Of a stretch of DNA of 64,000 nt, positions 27,640 through 36,111 are shown piece after piece. The notes under the pieces are model-generated. The model was not told the DNA's origin. It made no database searches and saw nothing but the letters and a program-made list of their open reading frames with translations. The DNA lies in contig NZ_JAPNKC010000001.1 in the NCBI RefSeq assembly GCF_026626705.1, positions 10,254,001-10,318,000 of the forward strand, given 5' to 3'. Positions within the stretch are counted from its first letter, which is position 1. The number at the start of each line of letters is the position of its first letter. The stretch is from Pyxidicoccus sp. MSG2 (GTDB taxonomy: Bacteria; Myxococcota; Myxococcia; Myxococcales; Myxococcaceae). The translations under genes and the position numbers were made by a program.

Positions 27640-27888
27640 GAAGTCCTCGGGGATGGACCACCCGCACCCCATGCGAGTCGCCCGACACATGGTGTACGCC
27701 AATGAACGCGGCCCTGCCTAGGGGGGGCAGGGTGGCCCCATGGGGGTTTTCCGCGAATTGGGTCTTTTTCGAGGTTCTGAACCCGCCTGCCCTGGAGGCG
27801 CCCGGGCGTCGGCTCGGCGAGGGGAGGCGTCGCGAGGTATGGGGAATGCGCATCGTTCCCCAGGTCACAACACCCCTGAGGAGGCGGA
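27640..27888. promoter_or_regulatory. Divergent region between PEGA operon and yihY
   Basis: 249 bp between divergent genes. It contains the hairpin CCCTGCC/GGCAGGG with a 7-nt loop near 27713-27733, and an interrupted inverted repeat GGGGAA/TTCCCC around TGCGCATCG (27841-27861), 28 bp before the yihY start. The latter could be an operator. Neither promoter is clear by eye. Confidence 0.35.
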
Positions 27889-28953
27889 ATGGTACTCCCT
27901 GGCAAGGGAATGGGCTGGATGGAGTTCTTCAAGGCCCTGAAGTCGGAATGGAAGCGCGACGACGTGGGCGACGTCGCGGGGGCGCTGACGTTCCGGGCCA
28001 TCCTGGCGCTCTTCCCGTTCCTGCTGTTCCTGGTGTCGCTGGCGGGCGTCATCATCGACCCCGCGCAGGCGCAGACGCTCATCGCGGAGCTGGCGAAGGT
28101 AGCGCCCCAGGAGGTGGTGAAGATCCTCGGCGACCGCATCAACGCGCTGGCGGAGAGCAACCCGGTGGGGCTGCTGACGGTGGGCGGCGTGGGCGCCGTC
28201 TGGGCGGCGTCCAGCGGCATCGTCGCGCTGATGGACGCGCTGAACGCCATGTACGGGGTGAAGGAGTCGCGGCCCTTCTGGAAGCTGCGCGCCATTGCCC
28301 TGGGCGTGACGCTCGGGGGCGCGGTGGTGGCCATCGCCGCGGCGATGGCCATCCTCGTCACGCCGGTCATCGCGGACAAGCTCGGGCCCGCGGGCATCGT
28401 GCTCACGTGGATTCGCCTGCCCGTCGCGGGCCTGGTGGTGATGTTCCTGTGGGCGGTGCTGTACTACGTGCTGCCGGACGTGAAGCAGACGTTCCGGTTC
28501 ATCACCCCGGGCTCCGTGGTGGGCGTCATCATCTGGGTGGTGGCCTCGTGGGGCTTCTCCAAGTACGTGGCCAACTTCGGCAAGTACGACGTGAACTACG
28601 GCGCCATCGGCGGCGTCATCGTCATGCTGCTGTGGATGTGGATCTCGGCGCAGACCATCCTGCTGGGCGCGGAAATCAACGCCATCCTCGAGCACCGCTC
28701 CCCGGACGGGAAGGCGCCCGGTGACAGGGTCCCCGAGCAGGGCAAGGTGGTGACGGCCACCAAGACGGAGCTGGAGGAGGGCGGGGCGCAGCTCCCCGGC
28801 TCCCACGAGTTCCGGCCCGTGGTGGACCCGCGCACGGGCCAGCCGACCGCGCCCCCGCCGAAGCTGAGGCAGACGCCGCTGGCGGCCGCCGCCCGCTGGG
28901 CCGCGGGACTCGGCCTGGGCCTGTTCCTCGTGCGCCGGAACACCGCCCGGTAG
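27889..28953 (+). CDS. YihY/BrkB-family inner-membrane protein
   Basis: 354 residues from ATG 27889, with a strong GAGGAGG 5 bp upstream. The N-terminus matches YihY proteins: GDVAGALTFRAILALFPFLLFLVSLAG, then LLTVGGVGAVWAASSG, VLYYVLPDV and YGAIGGVIVMLLWMWISAQTILLGAEINA. Six to seven hydrophobic segments end near 270. An extra hydrophilic C-terminal tail of about 60 residues plus a last hydrophobic patch (LGLGLFLVRR) is longer than I expect for the family. The molecular role of the family is unclear (annotated variously as virulence factor BrkB or, wrongly, RNase BN). Confidence 0.9.
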   Translation: MVLPGKGMGWMEFFKALKSEWKRDDVGDVAGALTFRAILALFPFLLFLVSLAGVIIDPAQAQTLIAELAKVAPQEVVKILGDRINALAESNPVGLLTVGGVGAVWAASSGIVALMDALNAMYGVKESRPFWKLRAIALGVTLGGAVVAIAAAMAILVTPVIADKLGPAGIVLTWIRLPVAGLVVMFLWAVLYYVLPDVKQTFRFITPGSVVGVIIWVVASWGFSKYVANFGKYDVNYGAIGGVIVMLLWMWISAQTILLGAEINAILEHRSPDGKAPGDRVPEQGKVVTATKTELEEGGAQLPGSHEFRPVVDPRTGQPTAPPPKLRQTPLAAAARWAAGLGLGLFLVRRNTAR

Positions 28954-29268
28954 CCGCGCGGGCACCACCTCCTGAAGGGCCCCGGGGCCCCGGCCTCCTC
29001 GCGAGAGGGGCCGGGGCCTCGTCGCGTTCGGCGCGCAGGCCAGGGCAGGGGAGCGCCGGGTAGGAACAGACCCAGCAGGAGGCGGGAGACCTGTGCGAGC
29101 GACTTCGCCTGGAGTGCATCCGCTTGCGGAGGCCCCGCCCCCGGTGCCACCCTGCGCGGTCTGTCAGACGGGCAACATTCAATCCGTTGCCCGGCTACCC
29201 CCCCGCGACATGCCTTCCCGACACGCAATCCCTGGCAAGGGGTGGGTGCCTTGCATCCTGGAGCTACG
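28954..29268. other. Intergenic gap before the repeat lipoprotein
   Basis: 315 bp. The first part holds the hairpin terminator at 28986-29018. From 29020 to 29268 I see no open frame with protein character and no convincing -35/-10 pair; only a GGAG ribosome site just before the lipoprotein start at 29269 stands out. Confidence 0.5.
28986..29018 (+). terminator. Terminator-like hairpin after yihY
   Basis: A perfect 10-bp stem GGCCCCGGCC/GGCCGGGGCC with a 13-nt loop lies 33 bp after the stop. A weak TCGTCGCGTT tail follows, so it is a GC-strong, U-poor terminator. Confidence 0.55.
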
Positions 29269-32200
29269 ATGTCCCTGAAGACTTCCTGGCCGCTCCGCTT
29301 CGCCGTGGCGCTGCTTACCGCGCAGCTGGTGAGCGCCTGTGGCGGCGGTGGTAGCAACCCGAATCCCAACCCGACGCCGGACACGACGGCGCCCGCGACG
29401 CGCGCCACGCCGGCCGGCGGCAGCTTCACCAGTCTGGTGGCCGTGGCACTGGCGTGTGACGACGGCGCCGGCAGCGGCTGCGCGGCCACGTACTACACGC
29501 TGGACGGCTCCACGCCGGGCACCGGCTCCACGCAGTACCGCGAGCCCTTCACGCTCTCCGCCACCGCGACGCTGCGCTTCTTCTCCGTGGACAAGGAGGG
29601 CAACACGGAGGCCGCGAAGAGCGAGCAGTACACCTTCACCAACACGTCCGGGGACACGCAGGCGCCCACGACGACGGCCACCCCGGCGGGCGGTGCGTAC
29701 AACAGCCCGCGCAGCGTGGCGCTGACCTGCAATGACGGCACGGGCTCGGGCTGCGCGGCCACGTACTACACGGTGGACGGGAGCCTGCCCACGGAGTCGT
29801 CGTCGCGCTACGCGACGCCGGTGGCCATCTCCGCCAGCACGACGCTGCGCTTCTTCTCCGTCGACAAGGCGGGCAACAGCGAGGGCACGCGCACGGAGCG
29901 CTACGTGCTCGACACGGACGCGCCGGGGGTGTCCGCCTCGCCGCGCACCGGCACGTACGGCAGCGCCGTCGACGTCGCGCTGGCGTGCGATGACGGCAAT
30001 GGCTCCGGCTGCGCTTCCATCCACTACACGCTGGACGGCTCCATCCCCTCGGAGGGCTCGCCCGCGTACACCGCGCCCATCCACCTGACGGCCACCACGC
30101 GGGTGCGCTTCCTCGCGGTGGACCGGGCGGGCAACGCGTCCAACGGGGGCTCGGAGCTGTACACGCTCGACACCTCCGGCCCCGTCTCCACCGCGACGCC
30201 CCGGGGCGGCACCTTCCGCACCGCCTTCACCGTGTCCCTGACCTGCGACGACGGCGCGGGAAGCGGCTGCGCGGCCACGTATTACACCACCAGCGGGGCC
30301 GCGCCGACGCGCGCGTCCGAGCGCTTCACGGGCCCCATCGCCATCACCGGCAACACCACGCTGCGCTTCTTCTCCGTGGACACCGCGGGCAATGACGGGC
30401 CGGTGGTGACCGAGTCGTACGTGGTGGACCAGGCCGTGCCCGTCACCCGGGCCAACCCGCCGGGCCGCTCGTATGGCGGCGAGCAGTTCGTGGCGCTGGA
30501 GTGCGAGGACACCGCCGGCAGCGGCTGCGCGGCCACGTACTACACGGTGGACGGCTCCGCCCCCACCACCGCGTCCCCGCTGTACGTGATGCCGGTGCGC
30601 GTCGCCTCCAGCCTCACGCTGCGCTTCTTCTCCGTGGACAAGGCGGGCAACACCGAGGCCACGAAGACGGAGCCGTACCTCATCGACCGGGTGCCGCCCA
30701 CGGCGTCCGCGAGCCTGGCCTCCGGCACGTACAACACCGCGAAGCAGGTGACGCTCTCCTGTGACGACGGCACCGGCAGCGGCTGCGCCGCCATCCACTT
30801 CACCCTGGACGGCTCGCTGCCGACGACGGGCTCGGCCGTCTACACGGCGCCGTTGCAGTTGTCCGCCAATGCCACGCTGCGCTTCTTCGCGGTGGATGCG
30901 GTGGGCAACCGCGGCGACGAGCAGTCGCGCACGTACACCATCGACACCTCCGCGCCGCTCACCACGGCCACTCCGTCCGGCGGCGTCTTCGGGACGGACA
31001 CGCAGGTGACGCTCACCTGTGCCGACGAGCAGGGCGGCGCCGGCTGCGCGGTGACGCGCTACACGCTCGACGGCACGGTGCCCAATGATGCGTCGCCGCG
31101 GTACGACGCGCCGCTCACCGTGACGTCCTCCGTCACGCTGCGCTTCTTCTCCGTGGACTCCGCGGGCAACCGCGAGTCGGTGCGGGTGGTGAGCTTCACC
31201 ATCGACAAGGTGGCCCCCACCACCACCGTGAGCCTCCACGGTGGAAACTTCCCCGGCGCGCAGTCGGTGTCGCTGTCGTGCCAGGACACGGGGGGCAGCA
31301 CCGGCCCCTGCGTGACGTACTACACGCTGGACGGCACCCTGCCCACGCAGTCCTCGCAGCGGTACACGACGGCCTTCCGCTTCGAGTCCACCACCACGCT
31401 GCGCTTCTTCTCCGTGGACTCGCTGGGCAACGCCGAGTCGGTGAAGACGGAGACGTACGTCATCGACACCACGCCGCCCACCACCACGGCCTCGCCCCCG
31501 GGCGGCGCCTATCGCGATGCGCGCAGCGTGACGCTCACGTGCAATGACGCGGGCGGCGTGGGCTGCGCGGGCGCCATCCGCTACACCACCGACCCGGCCG
31601 CGCCGACGGGCAGCTTCCTGACCTACAGCGGGCCCATCAGCATCGGCGCGAGCGCCACGCTGCGCTTCTACTCGCAGGACGGCGTGGGCAACACCGAGCC
31701 CGTGAAGACGGCGTCGTACGTCATCGACCCGCTGGCGCCCACCGTCTCCGCCAGCCCGCGCGGCGGGGCGTACTTCACGCCGCAGACGGTGACGTTGACG
31801 TGCTCCGACACGGGCGGCAGCGGGTGCGCCGCCATCCACTACACGACGAGCGGCGGCATCCCCGACACCAACTCCCCCCGCTACACGGGCGCGCTGCTGC
31901 TCTCCAGCAACACGTCCCTGCGTTTCTTCGCCGTGGACGCGGCGGGCAACAGCAGCGGCGTGGTGCTGGAGACGTACACCTTCTCCTCGGACACCACGGC
32001 ACCGCTGACCGCGGCCAGCCCGCCGGGCGGCGTCTTCGCCAGCGCCATCGACGTGACGCTGGCGTGCTCGGACACGGGCGGCGTCGGCTGCGCCGGGACG
32101 TTCTACACGCTGGATGGCAGCGAGCCGTCCACCAGCAGCACCCGCTACACCGCGCCCCTCCACCTCTCCGCCAGCGCGCAGGTGCGCTTCCTCTCGGTGG

Positions 32201-34104
32201 ACGCGGTGGGCAATATCGAGGCGCCCCGGCGCGAGCTCTACACCATCGATACCCGGCCGCCCGTGACGCAGGCGCAGCCCGGCGGCGGGAGCTTCTCGGA
32301 CCCCGTCCTGGTGCAGCTGTCCTGCACGGACACGGAGTCGTCCTGCACGGAGACGCGCTACACGCTGGACGGCTCCGCGCCCAACGGTGCCTCGCCGCTG
32401 TTCACGTCTCCCTTCACCCTCAGCCGGACCACCACCGTGCGGTTCTACTCGACGGACGCGGCGGGCAACCGGGAGGCCACGAAGTCGGAGACGTATGACA
32501 TCGAGATCAGCCCCAGCACGGCCTCGGCGCAGATTGCCGAGGTGCGCGCCGCAGCGAATGGCCCGGTGAACCTGTCCATCGACGGCGCCCTCATCACCTA
32601 CGTCAAGCCGCACATCGGCAGCGCCGTCAACGACCCGGCGGGCTTCTTCCTCCAGGCGGAGCGCAACGGGCCCGCCATCTTCGTGGAGGTGGAGCCGAGC
32701 ACGCTCTTCCCCGTGCCCGTGAGCGGCGAGCGTGTGAGTGTCATCGTCTCCGAGCGCCTCACGGTGAACGGACAGGCCCGGGCGAGGATCTCCGGCTACG
32801 GCGCGCTGAGCTTTGGCAACCCGCTGGATGGGCTCGTGCAGGACGTCAGCAACCTGGACCTGCCCACCAACGTGGACGCCTACGAGTCCGAGTACATCTC
32901 CATCTCCGGCACCATTGGCTCCACCGGCTTCGTGCCTGGCGGCTCCGGCCACGTGCAGGCGCCCCTGGCGACGGCCGGCGTGCCCGAGGGCTCGGCCAGC
33001 GCCGCCAACCTGCGGCTGCGCGTGGAGGAGACGTTGAAGGACACACTCGATCTGGCGGGGCAGTGCACGGTGACTGTCGTCTCGCCCCTGTGGCGCTTCA
33101 CGACGGTGACCACGAACTCCACCCAGCCCTCGCTGTGGTCGGCGTCGCAGCTCACCTCCGTCGTGTGCCCCGCCCCCAGGGTGATGAGCGCGCAGGCGGG
33201 CGACGCGAGAAGCGTCGTCGTCCGTTTCGACCGGCGCATCGACCCGGCGTCCGTCCTGGGCAACGGCAGCCAGTTCTCCATCCCCGGCCTGACGGTGACG
33301 GGCGCCAGCGTGAGCGACCGCAACGTCTGGCTGACCACCGTGAACCAGACGCCCCGGCAGACGTACACGGTGACGGTGGCGACCACGGTGAAGGACACGC
33401 AGGGGCGGCGGCTGGACTCGGCGGCGACCACCGCCACCTTCACGGGCTTCGTGCAGCCCGCCCGGCTGCGCATCTCGGAGGTTGCCCCCAGCGTCCCGCT
33501 CGGTAGGGACCTGGTGGAGCTCTACGTCGTCACGGGCGGCAGCGTGGCCGGCGCCACGCTGGTGGACGGAAACAGCCCCAACAGCCCGCTGGCCACGCTC
33601 CCCGACGTGCAGGTGGCCACGGGTGACACCATCGTCGTGCACCTCAACCCGGACCGTGCGTCCGGCGCGGATGCCCCCTCCTCCGAGACGCTCAGCAAGA
33701 GCGAGTTCCCGCAATTCAATTACGTCAACAACTACGATACGGCCTGGGACTTCCAGGGTGGGACCACCGGCATCGGCTCGGGCAACCGCACGCTGCGCAT
33801 CCGGGATGGCTTCGGCGTGGCGCAGGATGCGATTGCCCTGGTCAGCCCCGGCAACAACTTCGCGGGCTACCCGGCGCAGCTCCAGGCGCTCCAGGCCGAG
33901 GGACAGTGGCTGCCCGTCGACTGCAACGGCGCGCTCTGCACGTACACCACCTTCCCGACCGCCTGGGACGTCTCCGTGGACTGGTCCAGCGCGTTCGTCA
34001 CCTCCGGGAAGTCGCCCACCTTGAGCCGCGTCCTCTTCGGGGACTCCAACAGCAGGGACGACTGGTTCGTGGTGTCGGGAACGCTCGGCTTTCCAAACCC
34101 GTAG
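29269..34104 (+). CDS. Giant lipoprotein with twelve chitobiase-C/Fn3-like repeats
   Basis: 1611 residues from ATG 29269 (GGAG 6 bp upstream). The lipobox LVSAC predicts a lipid-anchored protein, followed by a Gly/Asn/Pro linker. Twelve repeats of about 87 residues fill residues about 38-1078. Each starts D-x-x-x-P with (T/S)P-x-GG, has two Cys about ten residues apart in most copies, a YYTLDGS core and LRFFSVDxxGN: the pattern of chitobiase/hexosaminidase C-terminal (CHB_HEX_C) domains. Then come an OB-like region (QIAEVRAAANG), an SbsA-like Ig domain (VRFDRRIDPASV) and a lamin-tail-like domain (LRISEVAPSVPLGRDLVELY). Probably a long surface adhesin or a scaffold for glycan or nuclease partners; no catalytic domain seen. 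Confidence 0.87.
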   Translation: MSLKTSWPLRFAVALLTAQLVSACGGGGSNPNPNPTPDTTAPATRATPAGGSFTSLVAVALACDDGAGSGCAATYYTLDGSTPGTGSTQYREPFTLSATATLRFFSVDKEGNTEAAKSEQYTFTNTSGDTQAPTTTATPAGGAYNSPRSVALTCNDGTGSGCAATYYTVDGSLPTESSSRYATPVAISASTTLRFFSVDKAGNSEGTRTERYVLDTDAPGVSASPRTGTYGSAVDVALACDDGNGSGCASIHYTLDGSIPSEGSPAYTAPIHLTATTRVRFLAVDRAGNASNGGSELYTLDTSGPVSTATPRGGTFRTAFTVSLTCDDGAGSGCAATYYTTSGAAPTRASERFTGPIAITGNTTLRFFSVDTAGNDGPVVTESYVVDQAVPVTRANPPGRSYGGEQFVALECEDTAGSGCAATYYTVDGSAPTTASPLYVMPVRVASSLTLRFFSVDKAGNTEATKTEPYLIDRVPPTASASLASGTYNTAKQVTLSCDDGTGSGCAAIHFTLDGSLPTTGSAVYTAPLQLSANATLRFFAVDAVGNRGDEQSRTYTIDTSAPLTTATPSGGVFGTDTQVTLTCADEQGGAGCAVTRYTLDGTVPNDASPRYDAPLTVTSSVTLRFFSVDSAGNRESVRVVSFTIDKVAPTTTVSLHGGNFPGAQSVSLSCQDTGGSTGPCVTYYTLDGTLPTQSSQRYTTAFRFESTTTLRFFSVDSLGNAESVKTETYVIDTTPPTTTASPPGGAYRDARSVTLTCNDAGGVGCAGAIRYTTDPAAPTGSFLTYSGPISIGASATLRFYSQDGVGNTEPVKTASYVIDPLAPTVSASPRGGAYFTPQTVTLTCSDTGGSGCAAIHYTTSGGIPDTNSPRYTGALLLSSNTSLRFFAVDAAGNSSGVVLETYTFSSDTTAPLTAASPPGGVFASAIDVTLACSDTGGVGCAGTFYTLDGSEPSTSSTRYTAPLHLSASAQVRFLSVDAVGNIEAPRRELYTIDTRPPVTQAQPGGGSFSDPVLVQLSCTDTESSCTETRYTLDGSAPNGASPLFTSPFTLSRTTTVRFYSTDAAGNREATKSETYDIEISPSTASAQIAEVRAAANGPVNLSIDGALITYVKPHIGSAVNDPAGFFLQAERNGPAIFVEVEPSTLFPVPVSGERVSVIVSERLTVNGQARARISGYGALSFGNPLDGLVQDVSNLDLPTNVDAYESEYISISGTIGSTGFVPGGSGHVQAPLATAGVPEGSASAANLRLRVEETLKDTLDLAGQCTVTVVSPLWRFTTVTTNSTQPSLWSASQLTSVVCPAPRVMSAQAGDARSVVVRFDRRIDPASVLGNGSQFSIPGLTVTGASVSDRNVWLTTVNQTPRQTYTVTVATTVKDTQGRRLDSAATTATFTGFVQPARLRISEVAPSVPLGRDLVELYVVTGGSVAGATLVDGNSPNSPLATLPDVQVATGDTIVVHLNPDRASGADAPSSETLSKSEFPQFNYVNNYDTAWDFQGGTTGIGSGNRTLRIRDGFGVAQDAIALVSPGNNFAGYPAQLQALQAEGQWLPVDCNGALCTYTTFPTAWDVSVDWSSAFVTSGKSPTLSRVLFGDSNSRDDWFVVSGTLGFPNP
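29380..32502 (+). repeat. Twelve in-frame repeats of about 260 bp
   Basis: Imperfect tandem repeats inside the lipoprotein gene, each about 87 codons, starting at successive D-x-x-x-P motifs. They share Cys pairs and the motif LRFF(S/A)VD. DNA identity is too low for a recent expansion except locally at LRFFSVD codons, so the array looks old and diversified. Confidence 0.85.
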
Positions 34105-34120
34105 CGCTCCGTGAGTTGGG

Positions 34121-34142
34121 GCCCACGCCTCCGCGCGTGGGC
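34121..34142 (+). terminator. Hairpin after the repeat lipoprotein gene
   Basis: 8-bp stem GCCCACGC/GCGTGGGC with a 6-nt loop, 16 bp after the stop codon at 34104. No T-run follows. Confidence 0.5.
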
Positions 34143-34153
34143 GACTGTAAACG

Positions 34154-34205
34154 CGAATCGCCGCCTCGTGCCGGGAGTGCATCCCCGGTGACGGGCGGCG
34201 ATTCG
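34154..34205. terminator. Strong inverted repeat between convergent genes
   Basis: A perfect 12-bp inverted repeat CGAATCGCCGCC/GGCGGCGATTCG with a 28-nt loop that itself contains CCGGG/CCCGG. It lies 29 bp after the ABC-F stop on the minus strand and 50 bp after the lipoprotein stop on the plus strand. On the minus strand it is followed by CGTTTAC. It probably works as a bidirectional terminator. Confidence 0.6.
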
Positions 34206-34233
34206 TGCTTCAGCGCCTGGGCGCTTCGTGCGG

Positions 34234-35832
34234 CTAGCGGCGCTGCGTCGCGGCGGCGGCGTGCTTCTCCACGAACTCCGAGTAGGGGCCGTTGAAGTCC
34301 AGCACCTCCTGGCCCTGCTGGAGCGACCAGATGCGGGTGGCCACCTCGGAGATGAGCTCCTGGTCGTGCGTGACGACGATGACCGTGCCCTCGTACTTCT
34401 GGAGGCCTTCGGCGAGCGCGGCGATGGACTCGAGGTCCAGGTGGTTCGTCGGCTCGTCCAGCACCAGCACGTTGTCCTGCATGATCATCAGCTTGGACAG
34501 GAGCAGACGCACCGTCTCGCCACCGGAGAGGGTGTCGGTGTTCTTCATCCGCTCGTCGCCGGAGAAGAGCATCCGGCCCAGCACGCCGGAGATCTCCTCG
34601 TTGGTGAGCTTGTCGTGCAAATCACGCAGCCAGCCGAAGCAGGTGGTGCCCTTGCGGACGACGCCGTGGTGGTCCTGCGGCAGGTAGCCCACCGAGGCCT
34701 GGTGGCCCCAGCCAATCTTCCCGCCGTCCGGCTCGAGCTGGCCGGCAATCATCCTCACCAGCGTGGACTTGCCCACGCCGTTGCGGCCGATGACACAGAC
34801 CTTCTCGCCCTTGCACACCAGGGCGTTGAACGGCTTGATGACCTTCTGGCCGTCGAAGGACTTGTGGATGCCTTCAATCATCAGCGTCTGCCTGCCGCTG
34901 GCGACCTTCTGGTCGAAGCGGATGAACGGGCGCGCGATGTTGGAGCGCTTGAGGTCTTCCGACTTCAGCTTGTCGATCTGCTTGATGCGGCTCTGCACCT
35001 GCGAGGCGCGCGTGCCGGCGCTGAAGCGGGCGACGAAGTCCTGGAGCTGGGCAATCTTCTTCTTCTTCTCCGCCGTCTCCGACTCCACGCGGCTGCGCAG
35101 CTGCGCCTTCTGGCGCACCATGTCGTCGTAGCCACCCGTGTACTGGATGATGGCCTCGTAATCGATGTCCGCGATGTGCGTGCAGATGGAGTTGAGGAAG
35201 TGCCGGTCGTGGCTGATGGTGATGAGCACGCCCTCGAACGCGTGGAGGAAGGTCTCCAGCCAGCGGATGGAGTCGATGTCGAGGTTGTTCGTGGGCTCGT
35301 CGAGCAGCAACCCGTCCGGCTTGCCGAACAGCGCCTGCGCGAGCAGCACGCGCAGCTTGAGGCCGCCGGTGAGCTGGCGCATCGGGCCCTCGTGGAAGGC
35401 CTCCTCGATGCCGAGGCCCGCGAGCAGCGTGGCCGCGTCACTCTCCGCGGAGTAGCCGTCCTCCTCGGCGATGACGCCCTCCAGCTCGCCCAGCCGGTTG
35501 CCGTCCTCGTCGGTGATGTCCGACTTGGCCAGCAGCGCGTTCTTCTCCGACATGGCGGCCCACAGGGCCTTGTTGCCCATGACGACCACGTCGAGGACGC
35601 GGTCTTCCTCGTAGCGGAAGTGGTCCTGGCGGAGGATGCCCAGCTTGCGCGGGCGGATGATCTCGCCCATGTCCGCTTCCTCGTCCCCGGCGAGGATCTT
35701 CATGAACGTGGACTTCCCGGCCCCGTTGGGCCCGGTCAGGCCGTAGCGGCGGCCCGGCGAGAAGGTGACATTGACCTCCTCGAACAGCTTCTTGGGCCCG
35801 TAGGCCTTGGAGACGTTGATGACGTTGAACAT
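34234..35832 (-). CDS. ybiT: ABC-F family ATPase, YbiT-like
   Basis: 532 residues from ATG 35832 (MFNVINVSKAYGPKKLFEEV); the frame is open upstream but that part is not protein-like. Two ABC ATPase domains without membrane segments: Walker A GPNGAGKS near 38, signature LTGGLKLRVLL (TGG instead of SGG), Walker B LLLDEPTNNLD; then second Walker A GRNGVGKS, LSGGETVRLLL and LVLDEPTNHLD. Between them is the charged P-site tRNA interaction linker (ETAEKKKKIAQLQDFVARF, SRIKQIDKL). ABC-F proteins bind the ribosomal E site and act in translation or antibiotic response; length and order fit YbiT best. It diverges from tgt. Confidence 0.92.
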   Translation of the reverse strand: MFNVINVSKAYGPKKLFEEVNVTFSPGRRYGLTGPNGAGKSTFMKILAGDEEADMGEIIRPRKLGILRQDHFRYEEDRVLDVVVMGNKALWAAMSEKNALLAKSDITDEDGNRLGELEGVIAEEDGYSAESDAATLLAGLGIEEAFHEGPMRQLTGGLKLRVLLAQALFGKPDGLLLDEPTNNLDIDSIRWLETFLHAFEGVLITISHDRHFLNSICTHIADIDYEAIIQYTGGYDDMVRQKAQLRSRVESETAEKKKKIAQLQDFVARFSAGTRASQVQSRIKQIDKLKSEDLKRSNIARPFIRFDQKVASGRQTLMIEGIHKSFDGQKVIKPFNALVCKGEKVCVIGRNGVGKSTLVRMIAGQLEPDGGKIGWGHQASVGYLPQDHHGVVRKGTTCFGWLRDLHDKLTNEEISGVLGRMLFSGDERMKNTDTLSGGETVRLLLSKLMIMQDNVLVLDEPTNHLDLESIAALAEGLQKYEGTVIVVTHDQELISEVATRIWSLQQGQEVLDFNGPYSEFVEKHAAAATQRR

Positions 35833-35989
35833 GGCGGCGGCGTTGTAGCGGAAATGGCGCGGTGGGCCAAAGAAGCAAGGTGATTCCAGTCCCGGCCCGT
35901 TCGCGGTGACCCAATGTAACCGCTGGGAGGGTCCGGAAAATGCCGCCGTCCGGGCGGGCGGGGTGCCGGGGCTCTCCCACATGAGTCGC

Positions 35990-36038
35990 CCCTGGTCGCC
36001 TGCCCTGGGGGCGGGGAGGGGGCCACTGGGGACCAGGG
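35990..36038. repeat. Inverted repeat in the ABC-F/tgt divergent region
   Basis: An 8-bp perfect inverted repeat CCCTGGTC/GACCAGGG separated by 33 bp of G-rich sequence. It may be a regulatory site or a leader hairpin of either gene; it does not resemble a terminator placed after a gene. Confidence 0.35.
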
Positions 36039-36096
36039 TCTGGGGGTGGGGGAGCGGGCCGGGCAGATGGATGCGGTGCCGGCCGGGAGTGGCGGG

Positions 36097-36102
36097 TATA
36101 AG
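36097..36102 (+). promoter_or_regulatory. TATAAG -10-like box immediately upstream of tgt
   Basis: TATAAG ends 9 bp before the tgt ATG (36112). If used, the transcript would start at or within a few bases of the ATG, giving a leaderless mRNA. The overlapping AAGGG (36100-36104) could instead act as a ribosome site from an upstream promoter. Confidence 0.3.
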
Positions 36103-36111
36103 GGCCGTTCA

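Noticed and set aside
29380..32502. Possible CRISPR or DNA repeat array
   Set aside because: The repeats are about 260 bp, coding and in frame with a Cys-containing protein domain; there are no short direct repeats with unique spacers.
29179..34182. Open reading frame of about 1667 codons antisense to the repeat lipoprotein
   Set aside because: It is the high-GC mirror of the lipoprotein: Arg/His/Gly/Val-rich, no domain, and its length follows from the codon bias of the sense gene.
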